Origin: Prevotella melaninogenica
Lineage (GTDB): Bacteria; Bacteroidota; Bacteroidia; Bacteroidales; Bacteroidaceae
Assembly: GCF_013267595.1 (NCBI RefSeq)
Contig: NZ_CP054011.1
Span: forward strand, 820,147 to 884,146
Length of the DNA stretch: 64,000 nucleotides
Direction of reading: 5' to 3'
Positions 34,213 through 43,077 of this stretch are shown in pieces (within the stretch, counting starts at the first letter, position 1; every line of letters begins with the position of its first letter). The position numbers and the translations under genes were made by a program. Below the pieces are notes generated by a model. It was not told the DNA's origin. It saw only the letters and a program-made list of their open reading frames with translations, and searched no databases.

Positions 34213-36300
34213 TTACTTTACAAACTTCTTTCCGTTTCTTATATATATACCTTTAGGTAGATTCGCATCAGAAGTTCCTACATAACGACCATCTAAGAGG
34301 TAAATACGGTTATCATATTGCTCTGATACCTTCTTTTGACCAATCGTATTAATACCCAAAGCCTTTCTACGTAAAACTTCTCTCAGTCCTGCAGCAACGT
34401 CAATCTGCCCATATCCATAAAGATTATTAGGATAACTGAGTGACGTATCATAATGAGAACAAGTCTTAGCGAATATCTCCAGACAATCAGCTGGCGTCAA
34501 CGTTGGATCAGCTTGTAACCAAAGTGCTATCGCACCCGTCACAACTGGTGCAGACATTGACGTTCCTGCATTAGCATTCCAAGCATAGGTACGACCATTA
34601 TATTCAAAATGACGCACATCACTTTTTACAGAAGCATTTACATTCTTTGGATTATTGATAAAGAAGGTACTATAAGATGAGATGATATTCTGACCTGGTG
34701 CCATTACGTCTGGTTTTATACGCCCATCCAATGTTGGTCCCATAGCTGAGAAAGAAGAACGGATGCCCTTTTGTCCACTATCATACACCTTTTTTTCTCC
34801 TAAATAATTGATAAACTGTGTACGATAGCTTGTCGATCCAACACATATCACATCTGGCGAACTGGATGGTGAGAAGATTGTATATCTACAATCTCCTGCA
34901 TCCAACACGGGGTCAAGTGAATGTGGAAACATATAGCCCGACATACGGTAAAGTTCTATATCAGCATCCCTGCCTATAACTTGTAGTGAAACTTGCGGAC
35001 TATCTCCAAGCTTCGATGGGCTACTAATTTGAAAATCATAAGCCGTCTCGCGTGCATCATAACTATTCGGATATGCCAACACACGCCATATATATTTCTT
35101 TCCACCTATTAATAAGGAATCGGTAAGTAGTGAGTCTTGAGCATTACAAACATTAACCGTTGAGATATCAACGATTTGAGGAGAAGCCACGTTATCATAT
35201 ACACTTACTCGAAAAGTAAAAGTCTGCTTAGACTTTGCCGTACAACTAAAGCGTTTCTCGTTACCCATGATAAAAGCTCCAGCTCGCTCTTTTCCTATAT
35301 TCTTATGTATATACGAATTTCTTGCTCCATCGTTACCAGCAGAAGAAACAATGATTCGTCCTGGTCCTATTAGTTTAGCAAGTAGCTCATAATATAATTG
35401 GTCATAGCCATGAAAATCCTGCGAACTACCCTCACTAAAATTGATGACACACGGTTGATGCATACGTTCCGCATAATCGAATATATACTTAAAACCAAGT
35501 GCATCTGTGGCATAGGTAAACTTATAATAATCTTTTGGATCTATCAAAGATGCATTATCTGCAGCATTATCAACCAATACCAAGTCGGCATCACAAGCCA
35601 TACCACGATAAGGAGAAACGACTCCATTCCTTTCTGCCCCACTACCGGCAGCAATGCCAGCTGTATGTGTTCCGTGTGTCTGTGTCTCACCATCAATAGG
35701 ATGTCCTAATTTTAACAAGGCATCACGACCTACATAATCACGACCTACATATAATGTTGAACCGATCGTATCGCGCGACAACTGGTCCCATAAAGCTTTG
35801 ATACGATACCGGCTCATATCAGCTGAATAAAAATTAGGATGCGTCAAATCAAAACCAATATCTTGTACACCAACAACGACACCATGTCCAGTATAACTCT
35901 GCGATAGTCCTTCACCCGTATAAACTTTTTCAGCATTAACAACTAATCGAGTAGTATCCATTTGTATGCTGCATCGTCTTCCTGTCTCTATTCGCTTCAC
36001 TTGTCTGCCACACGACAATGCCCCGAGGTTACTAAGAGGGATGGCTGCTATACTAATATCCCCCACACGTGCCAACTCCTTACAGCCATACAGCCTTAGA
36101 ACTTCTGCCGCATTACCATCAATACGTACAAAAGCAGTCAACAATCTATCATCACTCTGACTACGAGTAAACTGCTTCGTTGCCAGTGCCGATGCCATTG
36201 CTTCGCGAACAAATGGCGACATCTTCTCATAACGAGGACGCTGAGCAATAATACCAAGAGAGGTAAATATAAAGAGTAGAAAAACTATTAAACGATTCAT
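34213..36300 (-). CDS. Secreted subtilisin-like serine protease (S8 family)
   Basis: The 695-residue protein has a signal peptide (MNRLIVFLLFIFTSLGIIAQ) and a prodomain, then the S8 catalytic triad: Asp in VGVQDIGFDLTHPNF (about 147), His in THGTHTAGIAAG (about 209) and Ser in NAGTSMSAPVVTG (about 577). An insertion of about 170 residues between the oxyanion region and the serine is probably a beta-sandwich or PA-like domain. The C-terminus ends in IYLLDGRYVG ... LPKGIYIRNGKKFVK, which resembles short sorting tails on secreted Prevotella proteins. It likely degrades host or dietary protein outside the cell. Confidence 0.92.
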   Translation of the reverse strand: MNRLIVFLLFIFTSLGIIAQRPRYEKMSPFVREAMASALATKQFTRSQSDDRLLTAFVRIDGNAAEVLRLYGCKELARVGDISIAAIPLSNLGALSCGRQVKRIETGRRCSIQMDTTRLVVNAEKVYTGEGLSQSYTGHGVVVGVQDIGFDLTHPNFYSADMSRYRIKALWDQLSRDTIGSTLYVGRDYVGRDALLKLGHPIDGETQTHGTHTAGIAAGSGAERNGVVSPYRGMACDADLVLVDNAADNASLIDPKDYYKFTYATDALGFKYIFDYAERMHQPCVINFSEGSSQDFHGYDQLYYELLAKLIGPGRIIVSSAGNDGARNSYIHKNIGKERAGAFIMGNEKRFSCTAKSKQTFTFRVSVYDNVASPQIVDISTVNVCNAQDSLLTDSLLIGGKKYIWRVLAYPNSYDARETAYDFQISSPSKLGDSPQVSLQVIGRDADIELYRMSGYMFPHSLDPVLDAGDCRYTIFSPSSSPDVICVGSTSYRTQFINYLGEKKVYDSGQKGIRSSFSAMGPTLDGRIKPDVMAPGQNIISSYSTFFINNPKNVNASVKSDVRHFEYNGRTYAWNANAGTSMSAPVVTGAIALWLQADPTLTPADCLEIFAKTCSHYDTSLSYPNNLYGYGQIDVAAGLREVLRRKALGINTIGQKKVSEQYDNRIYLLDGRYVGTSDANLPKGIYIRNGKKFVK

Positions 36301-36430
36301 TTCTTTATGGGCTAATTACAAATAATGTATTATAAGTAATGTATTCTGCCACAAAGGAACAAAAAAAAACTGACATATGCAAGATGTATTAGCCTCAGTA
36401 CCATATGTACGAAGCATCAACATGGCCCTT

Positions 36431-36710
36431 CTACAAACAACTTATTCCCATATCATTGATTTTTGTAAACTATTTTTGTGTAGCTCAAAACCAATACATG
36501 CTCTTTTGGCTTCTAAAAGATGCTCAATTGACTTGCAAAAGACGCCCTTTAAGACCCTTACTAACGCCCTTTTGAAGTCCTATTAAGCATCTTTTACTTT
36601 ACCACTTTATAACTGATTGATTTACTTATGGTTACAAACCTACTTCGTATATCTGTTTTTACCATTAGTTATAGATATTTTCCTTGAATATATGTAATGA
36701 TTTTTCAAAG
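36431..36710 (+). repeat. 280-bp conserved intergenic element (family A), copy 2
   Basis: Aligned with 25970-26249 and 48418-48698. The four 22-base units start at 36500, 36522, 36544 and 36566; the first two are altered (GCTCTTT, GCTCAAT) while units 3 and 4 keep the invariant 37-base block. It lies between two minus-strand genes. The remaining bases to 36880 show nothing else. Confidence 0.8.
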
Positions 36711-36880
36711 TCTTATCTACAGATTTTCGAAGTTTAAAAAGAAATGATTTTCAATGTCAGAGGATGATAATAGGATAGATAGACGACTGCTTTAGCCATA
36801 TTTTTGTTTAGTGAGTAACCTTGGTTGTTTCGTTAAAGCAATACGAAAAGCATCCACATATTTAACGGAAGAACCAAAAA

Positions 36881-36914
36881 AAGGCTATAAGTCAGAATCT
36901 GACTCATAGCCTTC
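36881..36914 (-). terminator. Terminator after the gene at 36961
   Basis: AAGGCTATAAGTCAGA pairs with TCTGACTCATAGCCTT; the minus strand continues with TTTTTTGG. Confidence 0.85.
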
Positions 36915-36960
36915 CATTTACATATATGAAACCTTCTCTACATGAGAATATGTTGATTTC

Positions 36961-37329
36961 TTACTTGTTCAAGCCACGGTTGTTCAGTGTAACGTTGAGA
37001 AGCTTTACATACTCACGATACTGACGGTCGTTCAAAACATAACGCATATAAGAAAGATCCTTCTTAATAGCACTCTGAACCTTAGCGTCACGCTCTGAGT
37101 TATCAGCAACAGAAGCATTCATCATCTCTGTAGCAAAAGTGCAATTAATGTCTTCAACAACATCAACCTGATCATAATTAAGATTCAACGCACGACTAAG
37201 AGCGTATGTGCTTACATTGAACTTGTATGCGTTAGCATTTGTTGTTGTGTTGTTGTTATCGTTCTCACCTGCTGCAAAAGCCATTGTCATACTCATCACT
37301 GCTGCTACTGTCAATACAATCTTCTTCAT
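36961..37329 (-). CDS. Conserved small secreted protein of unknown function
   Basis: The protein has 122 residues from the second methionine, or 124 from the first, with a signal peptide MKKIVLTVAAVMSMTMAFA. The mature part starts with an asparagine/threonine-rich linker (ENDNNNTTTNANAYK) and continues as predicted helices ending in SYMRYVLNDRQYREYVKLLN and NNRGLNK. I believe similar proteins with the same YMRYxLNDxQYR signature occur across Bacteroides and Prevotella, without known function. Promoter and terminator fit a strongly expressed single gene. Confidence 0.75.
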   Translation of the reverse strand: MKKIVLTVAAVMSMTMAFAAGENDNNNTTTNANAYKFNVSTYALSRALNLNYDQVDVVEDINCTFATEMMNASVADNSERDAKVQSAIKKDLSYMRYVLNDRQYREYVKLLNVTLNNRGLNK

Positions 37330-37417
37330 ATTCATTATCCTTTCTTAATTATTTAAAGTCTTATTAAAAGACTTATCATTATCTTTTATTCTGTAATTAA
37401 TTTCCTTATTACGAATG

Positions 37418-37425
37418 CAAAGTTA
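37418..37425 (-). promoter_or_regulatory. -7 element upstream of the small secreted protein
   Basis: CAAAGTTA reads TAACTTTG on the coding strand. Confidence 0.5.
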
Positions 37426-37625
37426 CAAGATTATTCAGACTCAATATAACTATTCGTTACTTATCATTGATTTTTGCTTATATTTTTGACACACATCAAT
37501 GCATTTGATTTATATCAGTTACAAAAACATAGATACGACCCTACCCTTCCTAATAAACCATATATAATAGTAGTACGAAAAGGAAAAAACAGTAACTAAG
37601 CAGATTTTATTCCGTTTTAAATCAT

Positions 37626-37633
37626 TACCTTTG
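37626..37633 (+). promoter_or_regulatory. -7 element upstream of slyD
   Basis: TACCTTTG matches TAnnTTTG, 38 bases before the start codon. Confidence 0.55.
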
Positions 37634-37671
37634 CAAATACGTATAATAAATATCGATTAATAAAAATAACA

Positions 37672-38274
37672 ATGGAGAATAATAAACATCGACTCGTTGT
37701 AGTCAGTTACGAACTATATAGTATCGAAAATGGTGAGGAGCAATTCCTCGAAAAGACAGAAGATATGCAGCCTATGCAGCTCTATACAGGTTGCGACATG
37801 GCGTTACCAGCCTTTGAGCAGGAGATTGTTAAGTTTGAAAAAGACGCTGACTTCAAGTTCTCTCTCACTAAGGAGCAGGCTTATGGGGAGCATGACGACA
37901 ACAGTGTTTTAGCTCTCGACAAGGCTACCTTCTCACCTAACGGAGTTTTTGATACTGAGAACATCTATAAAGATGCAGTTGTTCCTTTGCAGAACGAAAA
38001 TGGTCAGCGCTTCTTAGGAAAGGTTTTGGACATATCAGACGATAAAGTAACCATCGACCTCAACCACCCTCTTGCAGGAAAGGACCTTGTTTTCTATGGT
38101 CATGTCTTCGAGAATCGTGAGGCAAGTGAAGAAGAAGTAAAAGACTTCTTTGAACAAATGAATCAGCATCACTGTGGTGGTGGATGTGGCGGAGGCTGCG
38201 GTAACGACAACGGAGGTGGCTGTGGATGCGGAGGCCATGAGGAAGGTGAAGGAGGCTGCTGCGGCTGTCATTAA
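37672..38274 (+). CDS. slyD: SlyD-like FKBP peptidyl-prolyl isomerase with metal-binding tail
   Basis: The 200-residue protein has an FKBP domain interrupted by an insert-in-flap domain, the SlyD layout: start HRLVVVSYELYS, FKFSLTKEQAYGEHDD, then the insert, then NHPLAGKDLVFYGHVFE. The last 35 residues are a Gly/Cys/His tail with eight cysteines and four histidines (HHCGGGCGGGCGND ... GGCCGCH), suited to nickel or zinc binding. It helps proline isomerisation and folding and may deliver metal. No hydrogenase genes adjoin. Confidence 0.92.
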   Translation: MENNKHRLVVVSYELYSIENGEEQFLEKTEDMQPMQLYTGCDMALPAFEQEIVKFEKDADFKFSLTKEQAYGEHDDNSVLALDKATFSPNGVFDTENIYKDAVVPLQNENGQRFLGKVLDISDDKVTIDLNHPLAGKDLVFYGHVFENREASEEEVKDFFEQMNQHHCGGGCGGGCGNDNGGGCGCGGHEEGEGGCCGCH

Positions 38275-38407
38275 GATAAATTCCCCCTCTCCCGTCCAGC
38301 TATTTACAATGGAACATATAAAGAGAAGGAGATGATAGGAAAGTCTACAACATACTTTTCTTTCCTATCAATCACGCATCACGATTATCATTCATAGGAA
38401 CTTTGGC

Positions 38408-39496
38408 ATGAATACATTCGGAAAGCTCTTCACACTTACCACCTTCGGTGAAAGCCACGGAGTTGCCGTGGGTGGTATAGTTGATGGTATGCCAGCTGGT
38501 GTAACCATTGACACAGACTTCATTCAGCGTGAGTTGACACGTCGCCGACCAGGTCAAAGCCATATCACAACGGACAGAAAGGAAGCAGACCAAATAGAAC
38601 TGCTGAGCGGTGTGTTTGAGGGAAAGTCAACAGGTGCGCCTATTGGCTTTCTTGTCCGCAATACCAATCAACATTCAAAGGACTATGATAATATCCGTGA
38701 CTTATTCCGTCCTTCGCATGCCGATTATACTTATTATAGTAAGTATGGTATTCGTGACCATCGTGGAGGCGGTCGGGCGTCTGCTCGCATTACACTTTCA
38801 CGTGTCGTAGCAGGTGCTTTAGCCAAACTTGTGTTGCGCCAACAGGGTATCAGTATCTCTGCCTACACTTCACAAGTGGGCGACATTCTACTTGAGAAAG
38901 ATTATCATAAATATGATTTAAATCTCATTGAGTCAAACCCAGTTCGCTGTCCCGACCCATTAAAAGCAAAGGAGATGGAGGACCTAATAGCACAGGTAAA
39001 GCGCGAAGGAGACACTATCGGTGGCGTTATTTCTTGCGTTATCAAAGGCTGTCCAGTGGGCTTAGGCGAACCAGAATTTGGAAAACTTCATGCACAATTA
39101 GGTGCGGCTATGCTTAGTATCAATGCTGTGAAGGGCTTTGAATATGGTGAAGGGTTTGCTGGTTCTTCATGGAGAGGGAGTCAACAGAATGATACCTTCC
39201 TACCTGCTGGTGATAGTATGCAATATCCAATATGCAATGTAGAAACCAACCATAGTGGTGGTATACAAGGTGGTATCAGTAACGGAGAGGATATTTACTT
39301 CCGTGTTGCATTCAAACCTGTCGCAACTCTGCTTATGGAACAGCAAACGGTGAACATGGAGGGTGAAGCAACAACAATGGATGTACGTGGCCGACATGAC
39401 CCTTGTGTCTTACCTCGTGCAGTCCCTATTGTTGAGGCTATGGCTGCAATGACCATACTTGACGCATTGCTGATAAGTAAGACTAACAGACTTTAG
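38408..39496 (+). CDS. aroC: Chorismate synthase
   Basis: The 362-residue protein matches Aro[15 protein letters not shown] at the start, [21 protein letters not shown] in the FMN-binding core, [12 protein letters not shown] and a terminal [16 protein letters not shown]. It makes chorismate from EPSP with reduced FMN as the last shikimate step. It is separated from slyD by 133 bases with no clear promoter, so the two may be cotranscribed. A bidirectional hairpin ends the unit. The DAHP synthase/chorismate mutase fusion 5 kb away acts at the first step and just after this one. Confidence 0.97.
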   Translation: MNTFGKLFTLTTFGESHGVAVGGIVDGMPAGVTIDTDFIQRELTRRRPGQSHITTDRKEADQIELLSGVFEGKSTGAPIGFLVRNTNQHSKDYDNIRDLFRPSHADYTYYSKYGIRDHRGGGRASARITLSRVVAGALAKLVLRQQGISISAYTSQVGDILLEKDYHKYDLNLIESNPVRCPDPLKAKEMEDLIAQVKREGDTIGGVISCVIKGCPVGLGEPEFGKLHAQLGAAMLSINAVKGFEYGEGFAGSSWRGSQQNDTFLPAGDSMQYPICNVETNHSGGIQGGISNGEDIYFRVAFKPVATLLMEQQTVNMEGEATTMDVRGRHDPCVLPRAVPIVEAMAAMTILDALLISKTNRL

Positions 39497-39539
39497 ACAA
39501 TTATCTTTCGTCAGGACTTACTTCTCACAGCAGTAAAAA

Positions 39540-39637
39540 ACAATATATTAGAAGGAGTTAAATCCTATCTTCGCACGCTAACATTCTATAGATAGTAGCG
39601 GAGACAGACATGGACTTAACTCCTTCTAATTTGTTTT
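39540..39637. terminator. Bidirectional terminator between aroC and pncA
   Basis: AACAATATATTAGAAGGAG pairs with CTCCTTCTAATTTGTT over about 20 bp, with an inner hairpin around TCTATAGATAG. T runs occur on both sides, as suits convergent genes. Confidence 0.65.
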
Positions 39638-39688
39638 AGCTCTATTTCCTTTTAAGAAAACAGAACAAATCAATCATCGTCTCGTTTG

Positions 39689-40237
39689 TTATAGGCTTGC
39701 AATAAAAGCACTTAAAGCCGTTCCACCATCCAAAGAAGGCGAATAATCTTCAAGTACATTAAGCTTTGCACTGCCAATAACATCCTTTAAATCCTTTGCA
39801 GTATTTAGAACGCATATATCTCCAGCCAAGCCACAAACATCTATTTGTTCTATCCTCAAAGCCTTAATCAACTGGCTGAGAACACCCGCAGAAGATTCAT
39901 TTTGCATGATAGAATACTCATCCTTTTCTATGCTATCACCCTTATATAATAAGGTAAAGCCGCCCTTTGATTCATTAAGAGCAACCAATAATGATTCCCA
40001 AATAGCTGCACCAATAGAATGCTGCACACAATGGCGTGGCCACACTCCACCCTCATCAGCAAACGAACTATGATGATAAGGATGCCAATCTGCTGTAACT
40101 ATCTTCACAGTATATTCATTACCATGCTCTTTTACATACGTTGCCAGCGCATCCATTGCTTCTGCTGCGCCTGCTACAGGAAGTGTTCCTGTAATAAAGT
40201 CGATTTGTGGATCGACTATTAACAATAGCTTTTTCAT
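39689..40237 (-). CDS. pncA: Nicotinamidase / isochorismatase family hydrolase
   Basis: The 182-residue protein has the nicotinamidase triad: Asp9 in LIVDPQIDF, a lysine in LLYKGDS, and the nucleophile Cys in LAGDICVLNTA. The metal site is TADWHPYHHSSF. It converts nicotinamide to nicotinate for NAD salvage in the cytoplasm. Single gene with a -7 box at 40290-40297. Confidence 0.9.
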   Translation of the reverse strand: MKKLLLIVDPQIDFITGTLPVAGAAEAMDALATYVKEHGNEYTVKIVTADWHPYHHSSFADEGGVWPRHCVQHSIGAAIWESLLVALNESKGGFTLLYKGDSIEKDEYSIMQNESSAGVLSQLIKALRIEQIDVCGLAGDICVLNTAKDLKDVIGSAKLNVLEDYSPSLDGGTALSAFIASL

Positions 40238-40289
40238 ATTTTATTGTCCCTTTAAACAATAAGACCAAATAGTTTCATTATCTATATTA

Positions 40290-40297
40290 CAAAGCTA
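40290..40297 (-). promoter_or_regulatory. -7 element upstream of pncA
   Basis: CAAAGCTA reads TAGCTTTG on the coding strand. Confidence 0.5.
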
Positions 40298-40375
40298 ACA
40301 GAATATAAATCGTAGCTTTATAATATCAACGTTAATACGCTACAGATATTTTCTGAACACACCAAAATTAATATA

Positions 40376-40411
40376 AAAATAGTGATACATAAGCCATGTA
40401 CCACTATTTTT
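40376..40411 (-). terminator. Terminator after the DUF421 gene
   Basis: AAAAATAGTGATACAT pairs with ATGTACCACTATTTTT around AAGCC, giving T runs on both strands; it lies 12 bases past the stop codon. Confidence 0.75.
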
Positions 40412-40422
40412 ATTTTAAGTTT

Positions 40423-41097
40423 CTATACTTGTGCGTTGTCTGGTTCAATCTCTTGAGCATCTACTTCTACCACTCCACGCTTAACGCGACCATCGTAAGT
40501 AACGAAGTAAATACCCTTACCTGGTGTCCACTCCATACAGAAGAGTTCTCCAGGGCTATTAAATCCATTCTTCTTGATAACGCGTAATGCCCATGCCTGT
40601 GAACGACCGCTCTGCATAAGACCACTCGCTACGAACTCACCATTATTTACCAATAAAAAAGACTCTGATGTCTTACCGGTTGGTAGAACTGTCACTGCAC
40701 CATTTGCTTCAAACAAAACATCCTCAACTTCAAACATAGAGAAGATTCCCTTTTGTCTTAATAGCAAACGGAACTGCTCCATTTCAAGGCTATTACGCTT
40801 AAAATTCTTAAAGTTAATAACGCCATTCTTCACCAGAAAAACGCTCTCTCCTTTGATAATATGACGTAGACGAGCAGAACGCATAGCAAAACGAACAAGC
40901 ATATTAAAGCCCGTCCACACTGCCAAAGCAAAAAGAATATGCCACATAGACATATCTGGATTATACAAGACACCACCGACTAATGCACCAATCACAAAGG
41001 CACTCACGGTATCAAGTGGCGTAAGCTGTGCCATCTGGGCTTTTCCTGTAATACGCAGAAAAGCCAAGATACCAATCATACCCGTAACAAGTTTCAA
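40423..41097 (-). CDS. DUF421 / YetF-like membrane protein
   Basis: The 224-residue protein has three membrane helices in the first 80 residues (LAFLRITGKAQMAQLTPLD, VIGALVGGVLYN, HILFALAVWTGFNMLV) followed by a soluble domain with GESVFLVKNGVINFKNFKR and RLLLRQKGIFSMFEVEDVLFE. The R(I/L)TGK...Q(L/M)TPLD start and the G(x)PxxLI(k)G(k)-like turn mark the DUF421 family. The biochemical role is unknown; in spore formers relatives affect germination. Own -7 box at 41188-41195. Confidence 0.85.
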   Translation of the reverse strand: MKLVTGMIGILAFLRITGKAQMAQLTPLDTVSAFVIGALVGGVLYNPDMSMWHILFALAVWTGFNMLVRFAMRSARLRHIIKGESVFLVKNGVINFKNFKRNSLEMEQFRLLLRQKGIFSMFEVEDVLFEANGAVTVLPTGKTSESFLLVNNGEFVASGLMQSGRSQAWALRVIKKNGFNSPGELFCMEWTPGKGIYFVTYDGRVKRGVVEVDAQEIEPDNAQV

Positions 41098-41441
41098 GGT
41101 AATCCTACATAAGGCTGAATAAATTCAATCATTTCTTGTTGTCTTAAGACATTATTATAAATTCAATTTTTATTCTTTTTGATGCTACAAAAATACGTCT
41201 TTTATACTTAACTCGCAAATAACATGACTAAAAATACACTACGAAACGATTAATTCTATTTACAGAAAGCCTAAAAACAAGTCTTATATAGCTATAAAGC
41301 CACCTGTAGAATTAAAAAAGAAAGCAACTCCTTTGCCAGTTCAGAAATAATATTTAACTTCGCACCGAACAAACTGGTAGAGTGATTAATAGATGCCTAA
41401 ATAAGAGGATTCTTCCCCTTTACCATAAAATAAAGATAAGA
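41098..41441. other. Gene-free divergent region
   Basis: It contains the -7 box of the DUF421 gene (41188-41195). A convincing promoter for the plus-strand gene at 41442 was not identified. No repeats seen. Confidence 0.4.
41188..41195 (-). promoter_or_regulatory. -7 element upstream of the DUF421 gene
   Basis: CAAAAATA reads TATTTTTG on the coding strand. Confidence 0.45.
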
Positions 41442-42308
41442 ATGGAATACTATATCAAGATTAATGAAGAAAAAAGAGGTCCTTATAGCCTCAACGAATT
41501 AGCTGAACGTAAGTTGGATGAAACGTCATTGGTTATGCCAACAGATGGTGTAGAATGGGTTCCTGCCAACCAGATAGAGGAACTTCGCACACTCTTTGAG
41601 AGCAAAGATTCAACTGATAATCCTGTTAAAACAGAAGAGATACCTTTTGTTGAAGCCAGACCAATCATACAAGCTGCACCACAAGAAGCAGTTCAGCAGC
41701 CACAACCAGCACCTAAGAAGAAGAGTCACACTGGCTGCCTTATCAGTATTTTGCTCACACTCGTAGTCTTGGTTGCAGTAATGGTTGTTACTTGTCCTAA
41801 GACGGAACAACACAAGGAAGTTCTCTCTACCGTTATCACCACGACTGTGAACAATGCTGTAAATGACAACGATAATCTTACAGGCAACACTTTCATCGAC
41901 AACGCTTTCAAAACAGTCAGCAATGCCTTTGCAGGTAAGGTGATTGAGACTGCTGTTGATAACCTCGTCACTGTTGATAACTATGTTGTATGTTCATTAG
42001 GTAAGGTACACTACGATGGAAAAGATCATATTGTATCATTAGGTGTGTTCGGGCATATCTTTACCGTAGATGAAGATGACCTTCGAGAAGCTGCAGAGCT
42101 GTATTACAAGAAGGAGGAAATCAACATGAAGGAACAACTTAAGAAGAAAGCACAGAAGATGTTGCAGGAAAACATCATTGCACCTGCAACCTCAGCCATC
42201 GAAGGACTCTTGGGAAGTGCTATGGATGGTCTTCTGGATGAAATCGGCTTAGACAATCAACCCTCAAAACAAAGTAAGAAAAAGACATTGGAAGCTGATT
42301 CTATCTAA
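41442..42308 (+). CDS. GYF_2-domain membrane protein
   Basis: From the ATG at 41442 the protein has 288 residues. Residues 1-50 form a GYF_2-type domain (YYIKINEEKRGPYSLNEL, then PTDGVEWVPANQIEEL). A Pro/Gln-rich linker (EAVQQPQPAPKKKSHTG) leads to one membrane helix (CLISILLTLVVLVAVMVVT), and a periplasmic part follows (VVCSLGKVHYDGKDHIVSLG, which resembles DUF4359) with a Lys-rich amphipathic end. GYF_2 domains bind proline-rich peptides and are often on membrane proteins with unknown partners. The longer frame from 41382 adds a basic stretch before the domain and was not chosen. Confidence 0.78.
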   Translation: MEYYIKINEEKRGPYSLNELAERKLDETSLVMPTDGVEWVPANQIEELRTLFESKDSTDNPVKTEEIPFVEARPIIQAAPQEAVQQPQPAPKKKSHTGCLISILLTLVVLVAVMVVTCPKTEQHKEVLSTVITTTVNNAVNDNDNLTGNTFIDNAFKTVSNAFAGKVIETAVDNLVTVDNYVVCSLGKVHYDGKDHIVSLGVFGHIFTVDEDDLREAAELYYKKEEINMKEQLKKKAQKMLQENIIAPATSAIEGLLGSAMDGLLDEIGLDNQPSKQSKKKTLEADSI

Positions 42309-42448
42309 GTAAAGATTAGGCTTTCAGATAACAAGAGAACTGACTTATAGATGGATAATAACGCAAAAGATAGTTGTTAAAAAACAATATTTCTACATAA
42401 AAGGAAAGGTTTTACATATTATCTTTTGCATATAAACAATATTTTATA

Positions 42449-42456
42449 TACATTTG
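42449..42456 (+). promoter_or_regulatory. -7 element upstream of the coiled-coil lipoprotein
   Basis: TACATTTG matches TAnnTTTG, 27 bases before the start. Confidence 0.5.
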
Positions 42457-42483
42457 CACAATTAATTTAAATAGAATACAAAG

Positions 42484-42906
42484 ATGAAGAGATTATTTTT
42501 TTTAGGGTTAATAACGTTGTTTTTTGTATCTTGTGCCTCTTCTTTAAATAGTGAAAAGATTGACACTCTGAAAGAACAGCAGAAGGTGCTCAAGATGACT
42601 ACAGAGTTGAACAAACTGCAGTTAGATTACGAAAAAGAGAAGGCAAACAATGTCGAACTCAGCAAGAAAGCTGCTGACATCAATGTTGAAGCAAATATAG
42701 CAACAACAGAATTCAACACAACCAACGCATCAAACACTGTTAAGGATGCAAAGACCACTATCAAGCGTCTGAAGGAAGCTAAGTCTATCAACAAGAAGTT
42801 GGCTAAGAGTCAGAAGACCCTTACAAAGATGGAAAAGAAGATTGCTAAGGTTAAGGCAAAGATTGATGACTGTAACAAACGCATCAAGTTTGTTAATAAC
42901 CAATAG
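42484..42906 (+). CDS. Coiled-coil lipoprotein
   Basis: The 140-residue protein has a lipoprotein signal with lipobox FFVSC (Cys17) followed by ASSLNSEK, without the acidic surface-export stretch. From about residue 22 to the end it is a long coiled coil rich in Lys, Glu and Ala (LKEQQKVLKMTTELNKLQLD, KTLTKMEKKIAKVKAKIDD). It is likely anchored in the outer membrane facing the periplasm, like Lpp- or spacer-type proteins. No family assigned. Strong terminator follows. Confidence 0.8.
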   Translation: MKRLFFLGLITLFFVSCASSLNSEKIDTLKEQQKVLKMTTELNKLQLDYEKEKANNVELSKKAADINVEANIATTEFNTTNASNTVKDAKTTIKRLKEAKSINKKLAKSQKTLTKMEKKIAKVKAKIDDCNKRIKFVNNQ

Positions 42907-42933
42907 TCGAAGACTGCACTAATTCATAAATTT

Positions 42934-42980
42934 AAACACTACCTTTCCTATCGAGAAAGGTAGTGTTTTCTTTTTTTATT
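42934..42980 (+). terminator. Terminator after the coiled-coil lipoprotein
   Basis: AAACACTACCTTTC pairs with GAAAGGTAGTGTTT around CTATCGA, followed by TTTCTTTTTTT. Confidence 0.92.
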
Positions 42981-43062
42981 CACGAAGATAAATATTTATT
43001 TTCATGAAAGTAAATGTTTATTTTCATGAAGAAAAATATTTTTTTTCATGAAAATAATTCGG
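42979..43062. repeat. 22-bp tandem array, TTCATGAA family (4 units)
   Basis: Units begin at 42979 (TTCACGAA), 43001, 43023 and 43045 (all TTCATGAA); the first three are exactly 22 bases, the fourth is partial. Each full unit also contains AAATATTT or a close variant. Both TTCATGAA and AAATATTT are palindromes, so each unit holds two dyads about one helical turn apart. The array lies between convergent genes, just after a terminator. Confidence 0.85.
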
Positions 43063-43077
43063 AAAGAAGTGCAAATA

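Larger units (their letters stand above)
37330..37671. other. Divergent promoter region
   Basis: This gap holds the -7 elements of the two divergent genes (37418-37425 and 37626-37633). No repeat family member or hairpin was seen between them. Confidence 0.5.
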
